A DNA stretch of 64,000 nt, taken from positions 744,001 to 808,000 of the forward strand of contig CAXXXS010000001.1 of NCBI GenBank assembly GCA_963665085.2, written 5' to 3'. A program made the position numbers and the translations under genes. Below the pieces are notes generated by a model. It had not been told where the DNA came from. It was given only the letters and a program-made list of their open reading frames with translations, and did no database searches. Each line of letters starts with the position of its first letter. The stretch's first letter is position 1. The DNA comes from G963665085 sp963665085 (GTDB taxonomy: Bacteria > Bacteroidota > Bacteroidia > Bacteroidales > JAAAOM01). Shown here in pieces: positions 47,070-55,502 of the stretch.

Positions 47070-47096
47070 ACAGCTGCCAAAATTCTCGGCAGCTGT
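47070..47096 (-). terminator. Rho-independent terminator after the EEWM-repeat protein
   Basis: ACAGCTGCC (47070-47078) and GGCAGCTGT (47088-47096) form a perfect 9-bp stem. On the minus strand a T-rich run follows. Confidence 0.8.
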
Positions 47097-47135
47097 GCAT
47101 AATTTCTAGTTTTCCTTAAAAATTACATTTATATA

Positions 47136-47546
47136 TTATCTCCAGTTTTCAGTTGAATTCATCCACTCTTCAAGTGCTAAATCTGAATCTTGTAAGTCAT
47201 TTAACAAACTGAAATTCAACATCCACTCTTCAAGAGCTAGTTCTTCTTCAAAAAATTCATCTGTTTGAACATTGCTTTCCCACTCAGAAGCATCTGTCAT
47301 CCAATCTTCCAATTCAACTTTATCTTCGATAATAAAATCCAGCGTCTTTAAATAATTATCATAACTAACTACTGCTACTGATGAAGGTGCTGAATAAACT
47401 ACCTCAGCTTCTGCTTTATTAGTTTCGAAAAGTCTCCATTTTGAAACTGATTTTTGTGCAAATAATCCACTAGTTGAAATTAATGCTATTGAAACGATAA
47501 CTAAAACTCTTTTACTATTTACTGATATATTTTCTACCCTTTTCAT
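47136..47546 (-). CDS. Small secreted protein with three L-E-x-W-M repeats
   Basis: A 136-residue protein of no known function. The start MKRVENISVNSKRVLVIVSI leads into a signal peptide ending near LFAQ. The mature half is acidic and carries three spaced copies of the motif: VELEDWMTDASEW, LALEEWMLNF and LALEEWMNSTENW, 20-30 residues apart, the last at the C-terminus. Small exported Bacteroidota proteins with such Trp-Met repeats exist but are uncharacterised. Monocistronic. Confidence 0.8.
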   Translation of the reverse strand: MKRVENISVNSKRVLVIVSIALISTSGLFAQKSVSKWRLFETNKAEAEVVYSAPSSVAVVSYDNYLKTLDFIIEDKVELEDWMTDASEWESNVQTDEFFEEELALEEWMLNFSLLNDLQDSDLALEEWMNSTENWR

Positions 47547-47819
47547 GATTCCTGTTTTTTAAGTTCAAAACATTTATTTGAAATCTATCATTACACATGC
47601 TATGCCAAAATCAACAATTAATTGTTTTACTGATAATTACAAATGGCATTAGAAGAATAAAACTTTCTATTCTGAACGCTTTTAAAACAACCCATGTACG
47701 AAATCGAACAGAAGATGAAATTAAGTTATAAAATTTCCTTCATTTCAGCTTATAAGTATAATTAAGGCACACGAATTTTTAAGATATTGTATAGATTTGT
47801 TAAAAAAAGGAAAAATTCA

Positions 47820-48740
47820 ATGTCGATTAAAATTGAATCGCTAACTAAATTTTATGGCAAACAAGAGGTTTTAAAAAATATCTCTTTTGAAATACAGGAT
47901 AATGAAATTGTTGGTTTTATTGGTCCAAATGGTGCTGGAAAAACAACAACAATGAAAATAATCTGTGGATTAATACCACCTTCCAGCGGGCTTGTTGAAA
48001 TTAATGGAAAAAATATTTCGATAAATATTACAGAAAACAAAAAAATGATTGGATACCTCCCGGAACATAATCCTGTTTATAAGGATATGTATATAAAAGA
48101 ATATCTTGCCTTTATTGCTGATATCTATAAAATACAGGGAGATAAAAATCAATTAATCAGAAATATTATTGATAAAACAGGACTAAACAGGGAACAACAT
48201 AAAAAAATTGGAGAATTGTCGAAAGGATACAGGCAACGTGTAGGACTTGCCCAGGCAATGATACATGATCCTAAAATTCTAATTCTTGATGAACCAACAA
48301 CGGGGCTGGATCCAAACCAGATTGTAGAAATAAGAAACCTGATAGCAGAAGCGGGCAGCAAAAAAACCATTATCCTTTCTACACATATTATGCAAGAAGT
48401 TGAAGCTATATGCGATAGAATAATTATTATCAATAAAGGTGAAATTATTGCTAATGGAACGCGAGAAGAAATCCGTGAACTTGTAGTGAACCCAATTCAG
48501 GAAGTACTTGTGGAATTTGACAAACCCACAGATATAGAATGGTTAAAAAATATCCCCAATATTCATGAGATAGAAAAACTCAATGGTAATAACTGGATAT
48601 TTACAGGGAATCCCGACAAAGATATCAGAAGTGAAATATTTACCTTTGCTGTAAATAATAATTTAAAAGTTCTTACCTTGCAAGAAAAAGCCTCAAACCT
48701 TGAAAACATTTTCCAGGAGTTAACTAAAAGTGATACCTAA
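47820..48740 (+). CDS. gldA: GldA-type ABC transporter ATP-binding protein
   Basis: An ATPase of 306 residues from ATG 47820 (MSIKIESLTK); an in-frame upstream start at 47787 is unlikely because its codons are A/T-rich spacer sequence. Walker A is GPNGAGKTT, the signature LSKGYRQRVGLAQAM, and Walker B ILILDEPTTGLD. The full length and the end (ASNLENIFQELT) are those of GldA, linked to gliding motility in Flavobacteriia. No permease gene adjoins it, so the GldA name rests on sequence resemblance; it may be an orphan of the same family. Confidence 0.8.
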   Translation: MSIKIESLTKFYGKQEVLKNISFEIQDNEIVGFIGPNGAGKTTTMKIICGLIPPSSGLVEINGKNISINITENKKMIGYLPEHNPVYKDMYIKEYLAFIADIYKIQGDKNQLIRNIIDKTGLNREQHKKIGELSKGYRQRVGLAQAMIHDPKILILDEPTTGLDPNQIVEIRNLIAEAGSKKTIILSTHIMQEVEAICDRIIIINKGEIIANGTREEIRELVVNPIQEVLVEFDKPTDIEWLKNIPNIHEIEKLNGNNWIFTGNPDKDIRSEIFTFAVNNNLKVLTLQEKASNLENIFQELTKSDT

Positions 48741-48802
48741 ATCATTTTTGAATAAATATAAATTATAGCTTTACATTACAAATTTTATTAGAAAGACTAA
48801 AA

Positions 48803-50056
48803 ATGAGTTATTTTTTTACATCAGAATCTGTGTCTGAAGGTCATCCGGATAAAGTATCCGATCAAATTTCAGATGCGTTATTAGATGAATTCCTAAAACA
48901 GGATCCAAATTCAAAAGTTGCTTGTGAAACGCTTGTAACAACTGGTTTAGTTGTATTAAGTGGAGAAGTTAAAACAAATGGTTATGTAGATGTTCAAAAG
49001 GCAGCACGGGAAGTAATTCGTGAGATTGGTTATACAAAATCTGAATATATGTTTGATTGCGATTCATGTGGTGTAATTTCTGCCATCCATGAACAGTCTC
49101 CAGATATTAACCAGGGTGTTGACAGGGCAAACGAAGAAGACCAAGGCGCCGGCGATCAGGGAATGATGTTCGGATATGCTTCTAAAGAAACTGATAATTA
49201 CATGCCCCTTGCTTTAAGTATTTCTCATCTACTCCTGCAAGAATTGGCTACTATTAGAAAAGAAGGCAAAGCAATGACATACCTTCGTCCCGACTCGAAA
49301 TCTCAGGTTACAATTGAATACGATGAGGATAACCAACCCATAAAAGTACATACTGTTGTTGTTTCCACACAACATGATGACTTTGATGAAGATGAACAAA
49401 TGCTCGCTAAAATTAAAAGCGATGTAAAAGATATTTTATTACCAAAAGTTATTGAAATTCTTCCAGAAAGAGTTCAGAAATTATTTGGTGCCGACATTAT
49501 CTTGCACGTAAACCCTACAGGAAAATTTGTAATTGGAGGGCCTCATGGTGATACAGGTTTAACAGGCAGAAAAATTATTGTTGATACATATGGAGGAAAA
49601 GGAGCTCACGGAGGGGGTGCATTCTCTGGCAAAGACAGCTCAAAAGTAGACCGATCTGCAGCATACGCAACTCGACATATCGCGAAAAATCTTGTTGCTG
49701 CCGGTGTTGCTGATGAAGCCTTGGTTCAGGTTGCTTATGCTATTGGTGTTGCTAAACCTGTTGGTATCTATGTAAATACTTACGGAACAGCTAATATACC
49801 TATGAGTGATGGGGAAATTGCACAAAAAGTAAATGAAATATTCGATCTTAGGCCCGTTGCAATAGTAAGACGTTTTGGTTTAAAAAGCCCCATTTTTAAG
49901 GAGACTGCGGCGTATGGACATATGGGACGTAAGCCTTATACAAAAACCATTTCTTATAAAAAGAACGATGGCGAAGAAATCACAAAAGAAGTTGAATTTT
50001 TCGCTTGGGAAAAACTAGATTATGTTGATAAAATAAAAGAATCATTTAATTTATAG
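48803..50056 (+). CDS. metK: S-adenosylmethionine synthetase
   Basis: Makes SAM from methionine and ATP. The 417-residue enzyme has SEGHPDKVSDQISDALLDE, the ATP-binding GAGDQGMMFGYA, and the P-loop-like GGGAFSGKDSSKVDRSAAY. An insertion around residues 165-200 (YDEDNQPIKVHTVVVSTQHD) is normal. No SAM riboswitch fits in the 62-bp upstream gap. Confidence 0.98.
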   Translation: MSYFFTSESVSEGHPDKVSDQISDALLDEFLKQDPNSKVACETLVTTGLVVLSGEVKTNGYVDVQKAAREVIREIGYTKSEYMFDCDSCGVISAIHEQSPDINQGVDRANEEDQGAGDQGMMFGYASKETDNYMPLALSISHLLLQELATIRKEGKAMTYLRPDSKSQVTIEYDEDNQPIKVHTVVVSTQHDDFDEDEQMLAKIKSDVKDILLPKVIEILPERVQKLFGADIILHVNPTGKFVIGGPHGDTGLTGRKIIVDTYGGKGAHGGGAFSGKDSSKVDRSAAYATRHIAKNLVAAGVADEALVQVAYAIGVAKPVGIYVNTYGTANIPMSDGEIAQKVNEIFDLRPVAIVRRFGLKSPIFKETAAYGHMGRKPYTKTISYKKNDGEEITKEVEFFAWEKLDYVDKIKESFNL

Positions 50057-50077
50057 ATGAATCCCAAATAATATAAG

Positions 50078-50106
50078 ACCTGTTCTGTTTTAGAACAGGT
50101 TTTTTT
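50078..50106 (+). terminator. Rho-independent terminator of metK
   Basis: ACCTGTTCT (50078-50086) and AGAACAGGT (50092-50100) form a perfect 9-bp stem with a five-base loop, followed by TTTTTT. Confidence 0.92.
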
Positions 50107-50151
50107 ATTTATCGGCATCTTTTTTGATCCTGCTAACTAAACCTAAAAAAT

Positions 50152-51360
50152 ATGAAGAAGCCAATTTTAATACTAACCTCCTTATTACTAGTTTTAAATT
50201 CATATAGTCAAATAACAAAAAAAGGAGTAATTAAAAGCTTTACACCGGGCCTATCAACAGGAGATACTGTATTAATAATTGGAGAACAAATGAGCTATGG
50301 AAAAACCAGATACTTTGTTCAAGCTTACAAAAATGGAATTATAGAAAAAACCTATATTCCCGAGAAAAAAATCGCATTGCTCCCTGACAGCTTGTGTTTT
50401 TGGGAAAACATTTGGTTTAACACATTAAACATTGATTATCAGCTAACCCCAAACAAATACATATTAAGTTCAAATAGTGAAGAGAAACTTCTTGGTTATC
50501 TGGGAGAATTGGAAAGTAACAATAAATTCTATGATGACCCTTACGTTGAGGATTATATTTATCAACTTATCTACCGAATATATCCTAAAAAATTAATACT
50601 GGAAGAAAAAGAAATCAATATAACACCTAAACTGATTAATGATCCAAAAACAAAAATCAAATCTCTTGCTAATGGTTTTTTACTTATAGGGATTGATTTT
50701 TTAGCCAAACAGAAAACTGAAGAAGAACTTATGCTAGAACTAACAAAAGGAATTTCACATATTGTATTAAGACATGGAACGATAAATATAAATCAGGATA
50801 CTTACAACACGAATCCATTTGGATGGGATTATACTGAAAATCAAAGCAAGATTGCAGAGAATGTGGCAAAAAAGTATATTAATTCAAAAAAAGAAAAAGA
50901 TTTTAAACTGAATTATTTCATTACAGATAAAGAGCTCACATCAAAATTATCTGGGATAATTAACTATGTAGCCTGGCAAGAATACTATAGCAATCACTAT
51001 GAAAACTCAATTAATCTACTTGACAGATTAATTAATAATGACCTCGCTGTTGAAGAAACTTACTTTTTGAAAGCAAAAATAATTATACAAAATCAAAATA
51101 CATATCAATCTAATACGCAAGCCCTTGATTTACTATACAAAGCAGAAGAAAACAGTATGCATGGATATATGGATTTATTCAAAGAAAAAGGATTGGTTTT
51201 ACTTCGACTGGGGAAAGTACCAGAAGCCTATGAATCTTTCCTGCAATACAGAGATGCTCTAAATCAACAGGAACAAATAGATCCTGTTAAAATAAAATGG
51301 TGTAACTCCATGATTTATAAATGCTCAAAAGAATCGAACAATACAGCTAAGCTTCAGTAA
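50152..51360 (+). CDS. Secreted protein with degenerate M48-like protease domain and TPRs
   Basis: A 402-residue exported protein with a signal peptide ending near NSYSQ. An SH3-like start (GDTVLIIGEQ) is followed, at about 175-260, by a segment that resembles the catalytic helix region of M48 metalloproteases: LTKGISHIVLRHG stands where active members have HExxH-VVLRHG. The first His and the Glu are replaced by Lys and Gly, so no zinc catalysis is expected. The C-terminal third has TPR-like helices. The M48 relation is my inference from this short match. Its 3' end overlaps the convergent thioesterase gene by 14 bp. Confidence 0.65.
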   Translation: MKKPILILTSLLLVLNSYSQITKKGVIKSFTPGLSTGDTVLIIGEQMSYGKTRYFVQAYKNGIIEKTYIPEKKIALLPDSLCFWENIWFNTLNIDYQLTPNKYILSSNSEEKLLGYLGELESNNKFYDDPYVEDYIYQLIYRIYPKKLILEEKEINITPKLINDPKTKIKSLANGFLLIGIDFLAKQKTEEELMLELTKGISHIVLRHGTININQDTYNTNPFGWDYTENQSKIAENVAKKYINSKKEKDFKLNYFITDKELTSKLSGIINYVAWQEYYSNHYENSINLLDRLINNDLAVEETYFLKAKIIIQNQNTYQSNTQALDLLYKAEENSMHGYMDLFKEKGLVLLRLGKVPEAYESFLQYRDALNQQEQIDPVKIKWCNSMIYKCSKESNNTAKLQ

Positions 51361-51772
51361 TCTTACCAATAAATTCTTGTGGTACAGCAGCAAGTCTATT
51401 TGTCTGATAGTCAAAAAAAGCTATGTTTGTTTTTATCCGGGCTACTTCTTTATTATCCTGGTTTATTAACAGGTAATACATGTCGAATCCAAGTTTTGTT
51501 ATATCATCAATATTGATTTTAATAGTAAGTTGATCGCCATAATAGCCCTGATTTTTATAAGCAATAGCAGCATCAGCCATAATTATTCCCAACCCTTCAA
51601 TATCTTTTTCTGTATAACCAAATTTTTGCAGAAACCTTATTCTTGCTTCGTGCACAATAGAAAGAACAGCATCATTAGCCATGTGTCCGCCATAATTAAT
51701 ATCAGAAATACGTAAAACTATTTCTGTCTCAAAAATAAATTTCTCGGGTAATGTGATTTTAATTCGTGCCAT
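51347..51772 (-). CDS. Hotdog-fold acyl-CoA thioesterase
   Basis: A 141-residue thioesterase of the 4-hydroxybenzoyl-CoA/YbgC type. The motif RISDINYGGHMANDAVLSIVHEAR carries the expected catalytic Asp and helix start. Substrate unknown, probably a short or aromatic acyl-CoA. Its start overlaps the HAD gene end by 14 bp, and its end overlaps the convergent gene, so the region is very compact. Confidence 0.9.
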   Translation of the reverse strand: MARIKITLPEKFIFETEIVLRISDINYGGHMANDAVLSIVHEARIRFLQKFGYTEKDIEGLGIIMADAAIAYKNQGYYGDQLTIKINIDDITKLGFDMYYLLINQDNKEVARIKTNIAFFDYQTNRLAAVPQEFIGKITEA

Positions 51773-52415
51773 TTTTAAATATCTCTATAATTTGTAAAGG
51801 TTTTTTTAAATGAAATGCATGTAATCCAGCTTTCAATGCCCCCTCAATGTGTTGCATTGTATCATCGATAAAAAGTGTTTCTGTTTTTTTTAGATTATTC
51901 TCGTTGATCACAAAATCGAATATCTCTACATGAGGTTTTCTTAGACCAACTTCATGAGAATAATACACTTTCTGAAATAATCCTTTGAATTTCTCAAAAC
52001 CATAAACTTTATCAATATATTTTGAGTAACGGGATACATGGATAATGTTTGTATTGCTGAGTAGAAATATGCGATAGCTCTCTTTTACCTTTTCAAGCAG
52101 GGATAACCTTTCTTGTGGCAACTCGAGTAACATTGCAGACCATGCTGCATCAATTTCCTCATTGGTAGGGTTTTGATTTAACATTTTTCGGATTTGAGTC
52201 CTGAAATCCTGGGGATCAATGGTGCCGATTTCTAACCTGTCAAAAAGATCGGTTTGTTTAAGTTGGGTATAAATCTCATCGAAATTATCGAGCCCAATCT
52301 TTTTAAATTCCTCTACCGTTTTGTTGTAATCAATATTAGAGATTACTCCTCCCCAATCGAATATAATATTCTTTATATTACTACTATCTGTAACTTTTGA
52401 TGGATCTAAAATCAT
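51759..52415 (-). CDS. HAD-superfamily hydrolase, YihX-like
   Basis: A 218-residue phosphatase-like protein. Motif I reads IIFDWGGVI (DxG rather than DxD, as in the YihX/epoxide-hydrolase-like subgroup), motif II LLSNTN, motif III has VGLRKPHVEIF, and motif IV LFIDDT. A sugar phosphatase role is plausible by analogy. In a four-gene minus-strand set with DgkA and the cupin. Confidence 0.9.
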   Translation of the reverse strand: MILDPSKVTDSSNIKNIIFDWGGVISNIDYNKTVEEFKKIGLDNFDEIYTQLKQTDLFDRLEIGTIDPQDFRTQIRKMLNQNPTNEEIDAAWSAMLLELPQERLSLLEKVKESYRIFLLSNTNIIHVSRYSKYIDKVYGFEKFKGLFQKVYYSHEVGLRKPHVEIFDFVINENNLKKTETLFIDDTMQHIEGALKAGLHAFHLKKPLQIIEIFKNGTN

Positions 52416-52441
52416 AGTTTTTTATTGTAAAAAAATAAAAA

Positions 52442-52813
52442 TCAAAACAGAATCAAAAACTTTGGAGTAAATATAATTAAACCGATTAAGGCAGCCGTAA
52501 TAGCTCCAACCAAAACTGCCCCGGCAGCTAAATCTTTAGCCAGCCCAGCTGTTTTTTTGTGCTCAGGAGAAAGCAAATCTACAATATATTCTATGGCTGT
52601 ATTCACAATTTCGAGGCATAAAACAAGGCCCATTGCAAATATCAGTAACAACCACTCTGCTTTGCTTACATTTAAAATTAATCCAAGAACTATAACAGCA
52701 ATCATAGCGGTTAAATGTACCCAGAAATTATGCTGTGTCTTCAAACAGAAAATAATTCCATTAAATGCATAAGAGAAACTTTTTATCCTGGCTTTAATTG
52801 AAAATCTGGCCAT
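52442..52813 (-). CDS. dgkA: Diacylglycerol kinase, DgkA family
   Basis: A 123-residue integral membrane lipid or undecaprenol kinase. It has three membrane segments and the family motif EIVNTAIEYIVDL followed by HKKTAGLAKDLAAGAV. In Gram-positive bacteria this subgroup phosphorylates undecaprenol; in Bacteroidota the substrate is not settled. Starts 2 bp after the cupin stop. Confidence 0.94.
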   Translation of the reverse strand: MARFSIKARIKSFSYAFNGIIFCLKTQHNFWVHLTAMIAVIVLGLILNVSKAEWLLLIFAMGLVLCLEIVNTAIEYIVDLLSPEHKKTAGLAKDLAAGAVLVGAITAALIGLIIFTPKFLILF

Positions 52814-52815
52814 CG

Positions 52816-53316
52816 CTATTTTGTTAACAATTTTATTATTTCTTCATGCTGTGGAAATAATTCCAATAATTCTTTACACTTCATCAATTCAAAATCTACA
52901 AAATCAAAACCCGGAGCTACAACACATCCCATAAGTGTATAGTCTTTTCCTGAATTGACTTTGGCCCCAAAAATAGAACCTGCCTGAATTATAACCTGAA
53001 ACTCTTCATCTTCATCCGGATTTGGACCTAACTTTCTTGTCTCTATATTTCCTTGTTTATCAAGTATATAAATGTTTAAAGGTTCTCCGCTATGATAATA
53101 CCATATTTCATCGGATGCTAACCGGTGAAAAGCTGAGATATCTTCATGTCCCAATAAAAAATAAATACTTGTTGCATAATTGCGATTGCCTTCATATTCA
53201 TCAGGTAAGCAGTTTTGCGAAATTGTTCCGGCAGAACGATAAATTTCCCTGAAATAACCCCCTTCAGGATGTTGCTGGAGATTTAATCTTTCTATCCAAT
53301 ATTCTTTTGTAACCAT
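52816..53316 (-). CDS. Cupin, DUF985 family
   Basis: A 166-residue cupin. QQHPEGGYFREIYRS, FHRLASDEIWYYHSG and CVVAPGFDFVDFEL are the three conserved blocks of DUF985. These proteins bind a metal and small ligands; no reaction is established. First gene of the cupin-dgkA-HAD-thioesterase run. Confidence 0.93.
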   Translation of the reverse strand: MVTKEYWIERLNLQQHPEGGYFREIYRSAGTISQNCLPDEYEGNRNYATSIYFLLGHEDISAFHRLASDEIWYYHSGEPLNIYILDKQGNIETRKLGPNPDEDEEFQVIIQAGSIFGAKVNSGKDYTLMGCVVAPGFDFVDFELMKCKELLELFPQHEEIIKLLTK

Positions 53317-53403
53317 TCAAGAAAATTATGAAAATTCTAGCTTTTTATCTGATAAAAGAACATAAAAAATTATCTTAGACCACGATTAATCAAACTTAAT
53401 GTT

Positions 53404-54165
53404 ATGTTCCACTTCCTATCAAAAATAATTAATGTCTTTATATCACCATTCATTTGGTTTCTTGTATTATTTATCCTGGCTCTTTTCGTGAAAAAGAAAA
53501 AGCTAAAAAGAATATTTACCATCTTAGTCATTTTTGTATTATGGTTTTTCAGTAATTCATTTATTTTCAACCAAGTTGTAAAACTGTGGGAAGTAAAACC
53601 GGTACAAATATCAGAATTGGAACCTATCTATGAATATGGAATTGTATTAGGAGGAATTGCATCCTATGATGAAGATTATCAACGTACTGTTTTTACAGGC
53701 AGCACAGATAGGATAATGCAGACAATTTATCTGTATAAAACCGGCAAAATAAAAAAAATTGCAATTATTGGAGGAAGTTACAGGATTATGCTAAAAGTAC
53801 GTAAGGAAGCAGAATTCCTGAAAGAATTTTTGGTTGACCTGGGAATACCCGAAGAAGATATAATAACCGAATCAGAATCAAGGAACACCCATGAAAATGC
53901 AGAAAATGCAGCTGAAATTTTAGAAGATTCTTTAGATAAAAAAATGTTGCTAGTGACATCAGCATTTCATATAAGAAGAGCAAAAGGTTGCTTTGAGAAA
54001 AAAGGTTTTACGGTTGATGTTTTTCCTGTACAGCCAATGGCATCTGTCGGATCTTTTGATCCTTCTTCCTTGATTATTCCTTATGCCGGAGTTTTCGGAA
54101 GCTGGAATTTAATGCTTAAAGAAATTTTGGGTTTTATGACTTATAAAGTCAGTGGGTATCTTTAA
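53404..54165 (+). CDS. YdcF/SanA-family (DUF218) membrane-anchored protein
   Basis: A 253-residue protein with two N-terminal membrane helices (about 8-28 and 36-54) and a cytoplasmic or periplasmic DUF218 domain. The latter shows YGIVLGGI, KIAIIGGSYR, ESRNTHENAENAAEIL and LLVTSAFHIRRAKGCFEKKG, the last carrying the conserved SA-H-R motif. Related proteins are linked to envelope barrier function and possibly hydrolysis of glycolipid or nucleotide sugars. Confidence 0.9.
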   Translation: MFHFLSKIINVFISPFIWFLVLFILALFVKKKKLKRIFTILVIFVLWFFSNSFIFNQVVKLWEVKPVQISELEPIYEYGIVLGGIASYDEDYQRTVFTGSTDRIMQTIYLYKTGKIKKIAIIGGSYRIMLKVRKEAEFLKEFLVDLGIPEEDIITESESRNTHENAENAAEILEDSLDKKMLLVTSAFHIRRAKGCFEKKGFTVDVFPVQPMASVGSFDPSSLIIPYAGVFGSWNLMLKEILGFMTYKVSGYL

Positions 54166-54178
54166 GATTTATTAATGA

Positions 54179-54201
54179 GAATATCTTTTGAAAAGATATT
54201 C
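54179..54201 (+). terminator. Perfect hairpin after the ydcF-like gene
   Basis: GAATATCTTTT-G-AAAAGATATTC, an 11-bp arm perfect dyad 14 bp after the stop codon; no T tract follows on the plus strand. Confidence 0.5.
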
Positions 54202-54304
54202 AACTGGGCATACTAGTTTATTTAATGTTTCAGAATTAATTAAAGGAATTTACAAATAGACTCCCCCTTGAAAATGTAATCATCATGATTAATAATACTA
54301 TATA

Positions 54305-54318
54305 GTGTTATACAACAC
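54305..54318. promoter_or_regulatory. Candidate NikR operator half, GTGTT-N4-AACAC
   Basis: Inverted repeat GTGTT-ATAC-AACAC about 70 bp before nikR. The E. coli NikR site has the same dyad form but a different spacing and sequence. Location is the main argument. Confidence 0.3.
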
Positions 54319-54361
54319 CTCAAACAATTTTTATCTTCCATATTTTTTCCGATATTCGTAG

Positions 54362-54380
54362 CACGTTTTTTTATTACGTG
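54362..54380. promoter_or_regulatory. Candidate operator CACGT-N9-ACGTG next to the nikR start
   Basis: Perfect 5-bp arms separated by nine T/A bases; it ends six bases before the ATG and would cover the ribosome-binding or -10 region. Autoregulation by NikR is the obvious idea, unproven. Confidence 0.35.
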
Positions 54381-54386
54381 TTAATC

Positions 54387-54788
54387 ATGAGTGTAAAAAG
54401 ATTTGGCGTTTCTTTAGAAGATGATATTCTGGAAAAACTTGATAACTATGTTGAGGAGAATAAATTTCCAAATCGTTCTCAGGCAATTCGTCATTTAATA
54501 GAAAAAAATGCTGTAGAAGAAAAATGGAAATGCAACAACATTGTTGCTGGAGCTATTGTGCTTGTTTATGATCACCATAAAAAAGACATCAACAATAAAA
54601 ATAATGACTTACAACATGATTATCACGATGTAATTTTATCAACACAACACATTCATTTGGATCATCACAACTGTTTAGAAACAATTGCGGTAAAAGGCGA
54701 AGCAAATAAACTTACAGACCTTGCCGAAAAATTAATTGCACTAAAAGGTGTTACGCACGGGAAATTAGTGATGACAAGAGCTGATTAA
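54387..54788 (+). CDS. nikR: Nickel-responsive regulator NikR
   Basis: A 133-residue ribbon-helix-helix repressor with an ACT-like nickel domain. The start ATG 54387 (MSVKRFGVSL) is preferred over an in-frame GTG three codons upstream. RHH domain: residues 1-45 (MSVKRFGVSLEDDILEKLDN). Nickel site: His88, His90 and Cys96 (QHIHLDHHNC) correspond to His87, His89 and Cys95 of the E. coli protein, and His77 or His80 to His76. It should bind DNA when nickel is plentiful and repress the locus downstream. Confidence 0.95.
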   Translation: MSVKRFGVSLEDDILEKLDNYVEENKFPNRSQAIRHLIEKNAVEEKWKCNNIVAGAIVLVYDHHKKDINNKNNDLQHDYHDVILSTQHIHLDHHNCLETIAVKGEANKLTDLAEKLIALKGVTHGKLVMTRAD

Positions 54789-54871
54789 TTTTTATAGCAA
54801 GCAAAGTCTTGCTTTAAATATATTTTTTTCATTTAAAGTGTCACGAATTTTAAAAACATAATACCCGAAAC

Positions 54872-55453
54872 ATGTCAATCTTTGAACTCTACCTTAAACT
54901 TGGATACCAACACATTGCTGATTTAAAAGGTTATGACCATATACTTTTCATCCTTACTTTATGTGGTATTTACCTGTTAACACAATGGAGAAATGTATTA
55001 ATCCTTGTAACCGCTTTTACAATTGGTCATTCAATAACGCTTGCTCTTGCAACCTTAAACATTGTTCATGTTTCTACAGCATGGGTAGAATTTTTAATTC
55101 CCCTAACTATTTTCATTACGGCACTGGGAAATATTTTTCACAAAGGAGTAACTTTTTCAAAAAGTCTACACCTGTTTAAATATTCATTAGCCCTTTTTTT
55201 CGGATTAATACATGGTCTCGGTTTCTCAAACTATTTGAGAGAATTATTGGGAATGGAAGACAATATCGTTATGCCGTTATTTGCATTTAACGTAGGATTA
55301 GAATTGGGACAAATCCTTATATTATCAATTATTCTTATGGTTGCCCAACTTTTTATTTCTGTTTTTTCTACTCCAAGAAGAGAATGGAATCTTGTTATTT
55401 CCGGGGCAAGCTTAGGAGTATCATTGATCTTAATGCTAGAACGCTTTCCCTAG
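54872..55453 (+). CDS. HupE/UreJ-like membrane protein, candidate nickel transporter
   Basis: A 193-residue membrane protein with about six membrane segments. GYDHILFILTLCGIY near the start and LIHGLGFSNYL in the middle are the HupE/UreJ-type His motifs that serve as metal-binding sites. HupE proteins move nickel or cobalt across a membrane. 83 bp after nikR, within the nickel-related run. Confidence 0.88.
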   Translation: MSIFELYLKLGYQHIADLKGYDHILFILTLCGIYLLTQWRNVLILVTAFTIGHSITLALATLNIVHVSTAWVEFLIPLTIFITALGNIFHKGVTFSKSLHLFKYSLALFFGLIHGLGFSNYLRELLGMEDNIVMPLFAFNVGLELGQILILSIILMVAQLFISVFSTPRREWNLVISGASLGVSLILMLERFP

Positions 55454-55502
55454 AAAAAATAAATATCAATCAAAAACTCACCTCTATTAAAAATTTAAAC
55501 AA

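Noticed and set aside
48741..48802. SAM riboswitch upstream of metK
   Set aside because: The gap is only 62 bp, too short, and shows no SAM-I or SAM-II-like pairing.
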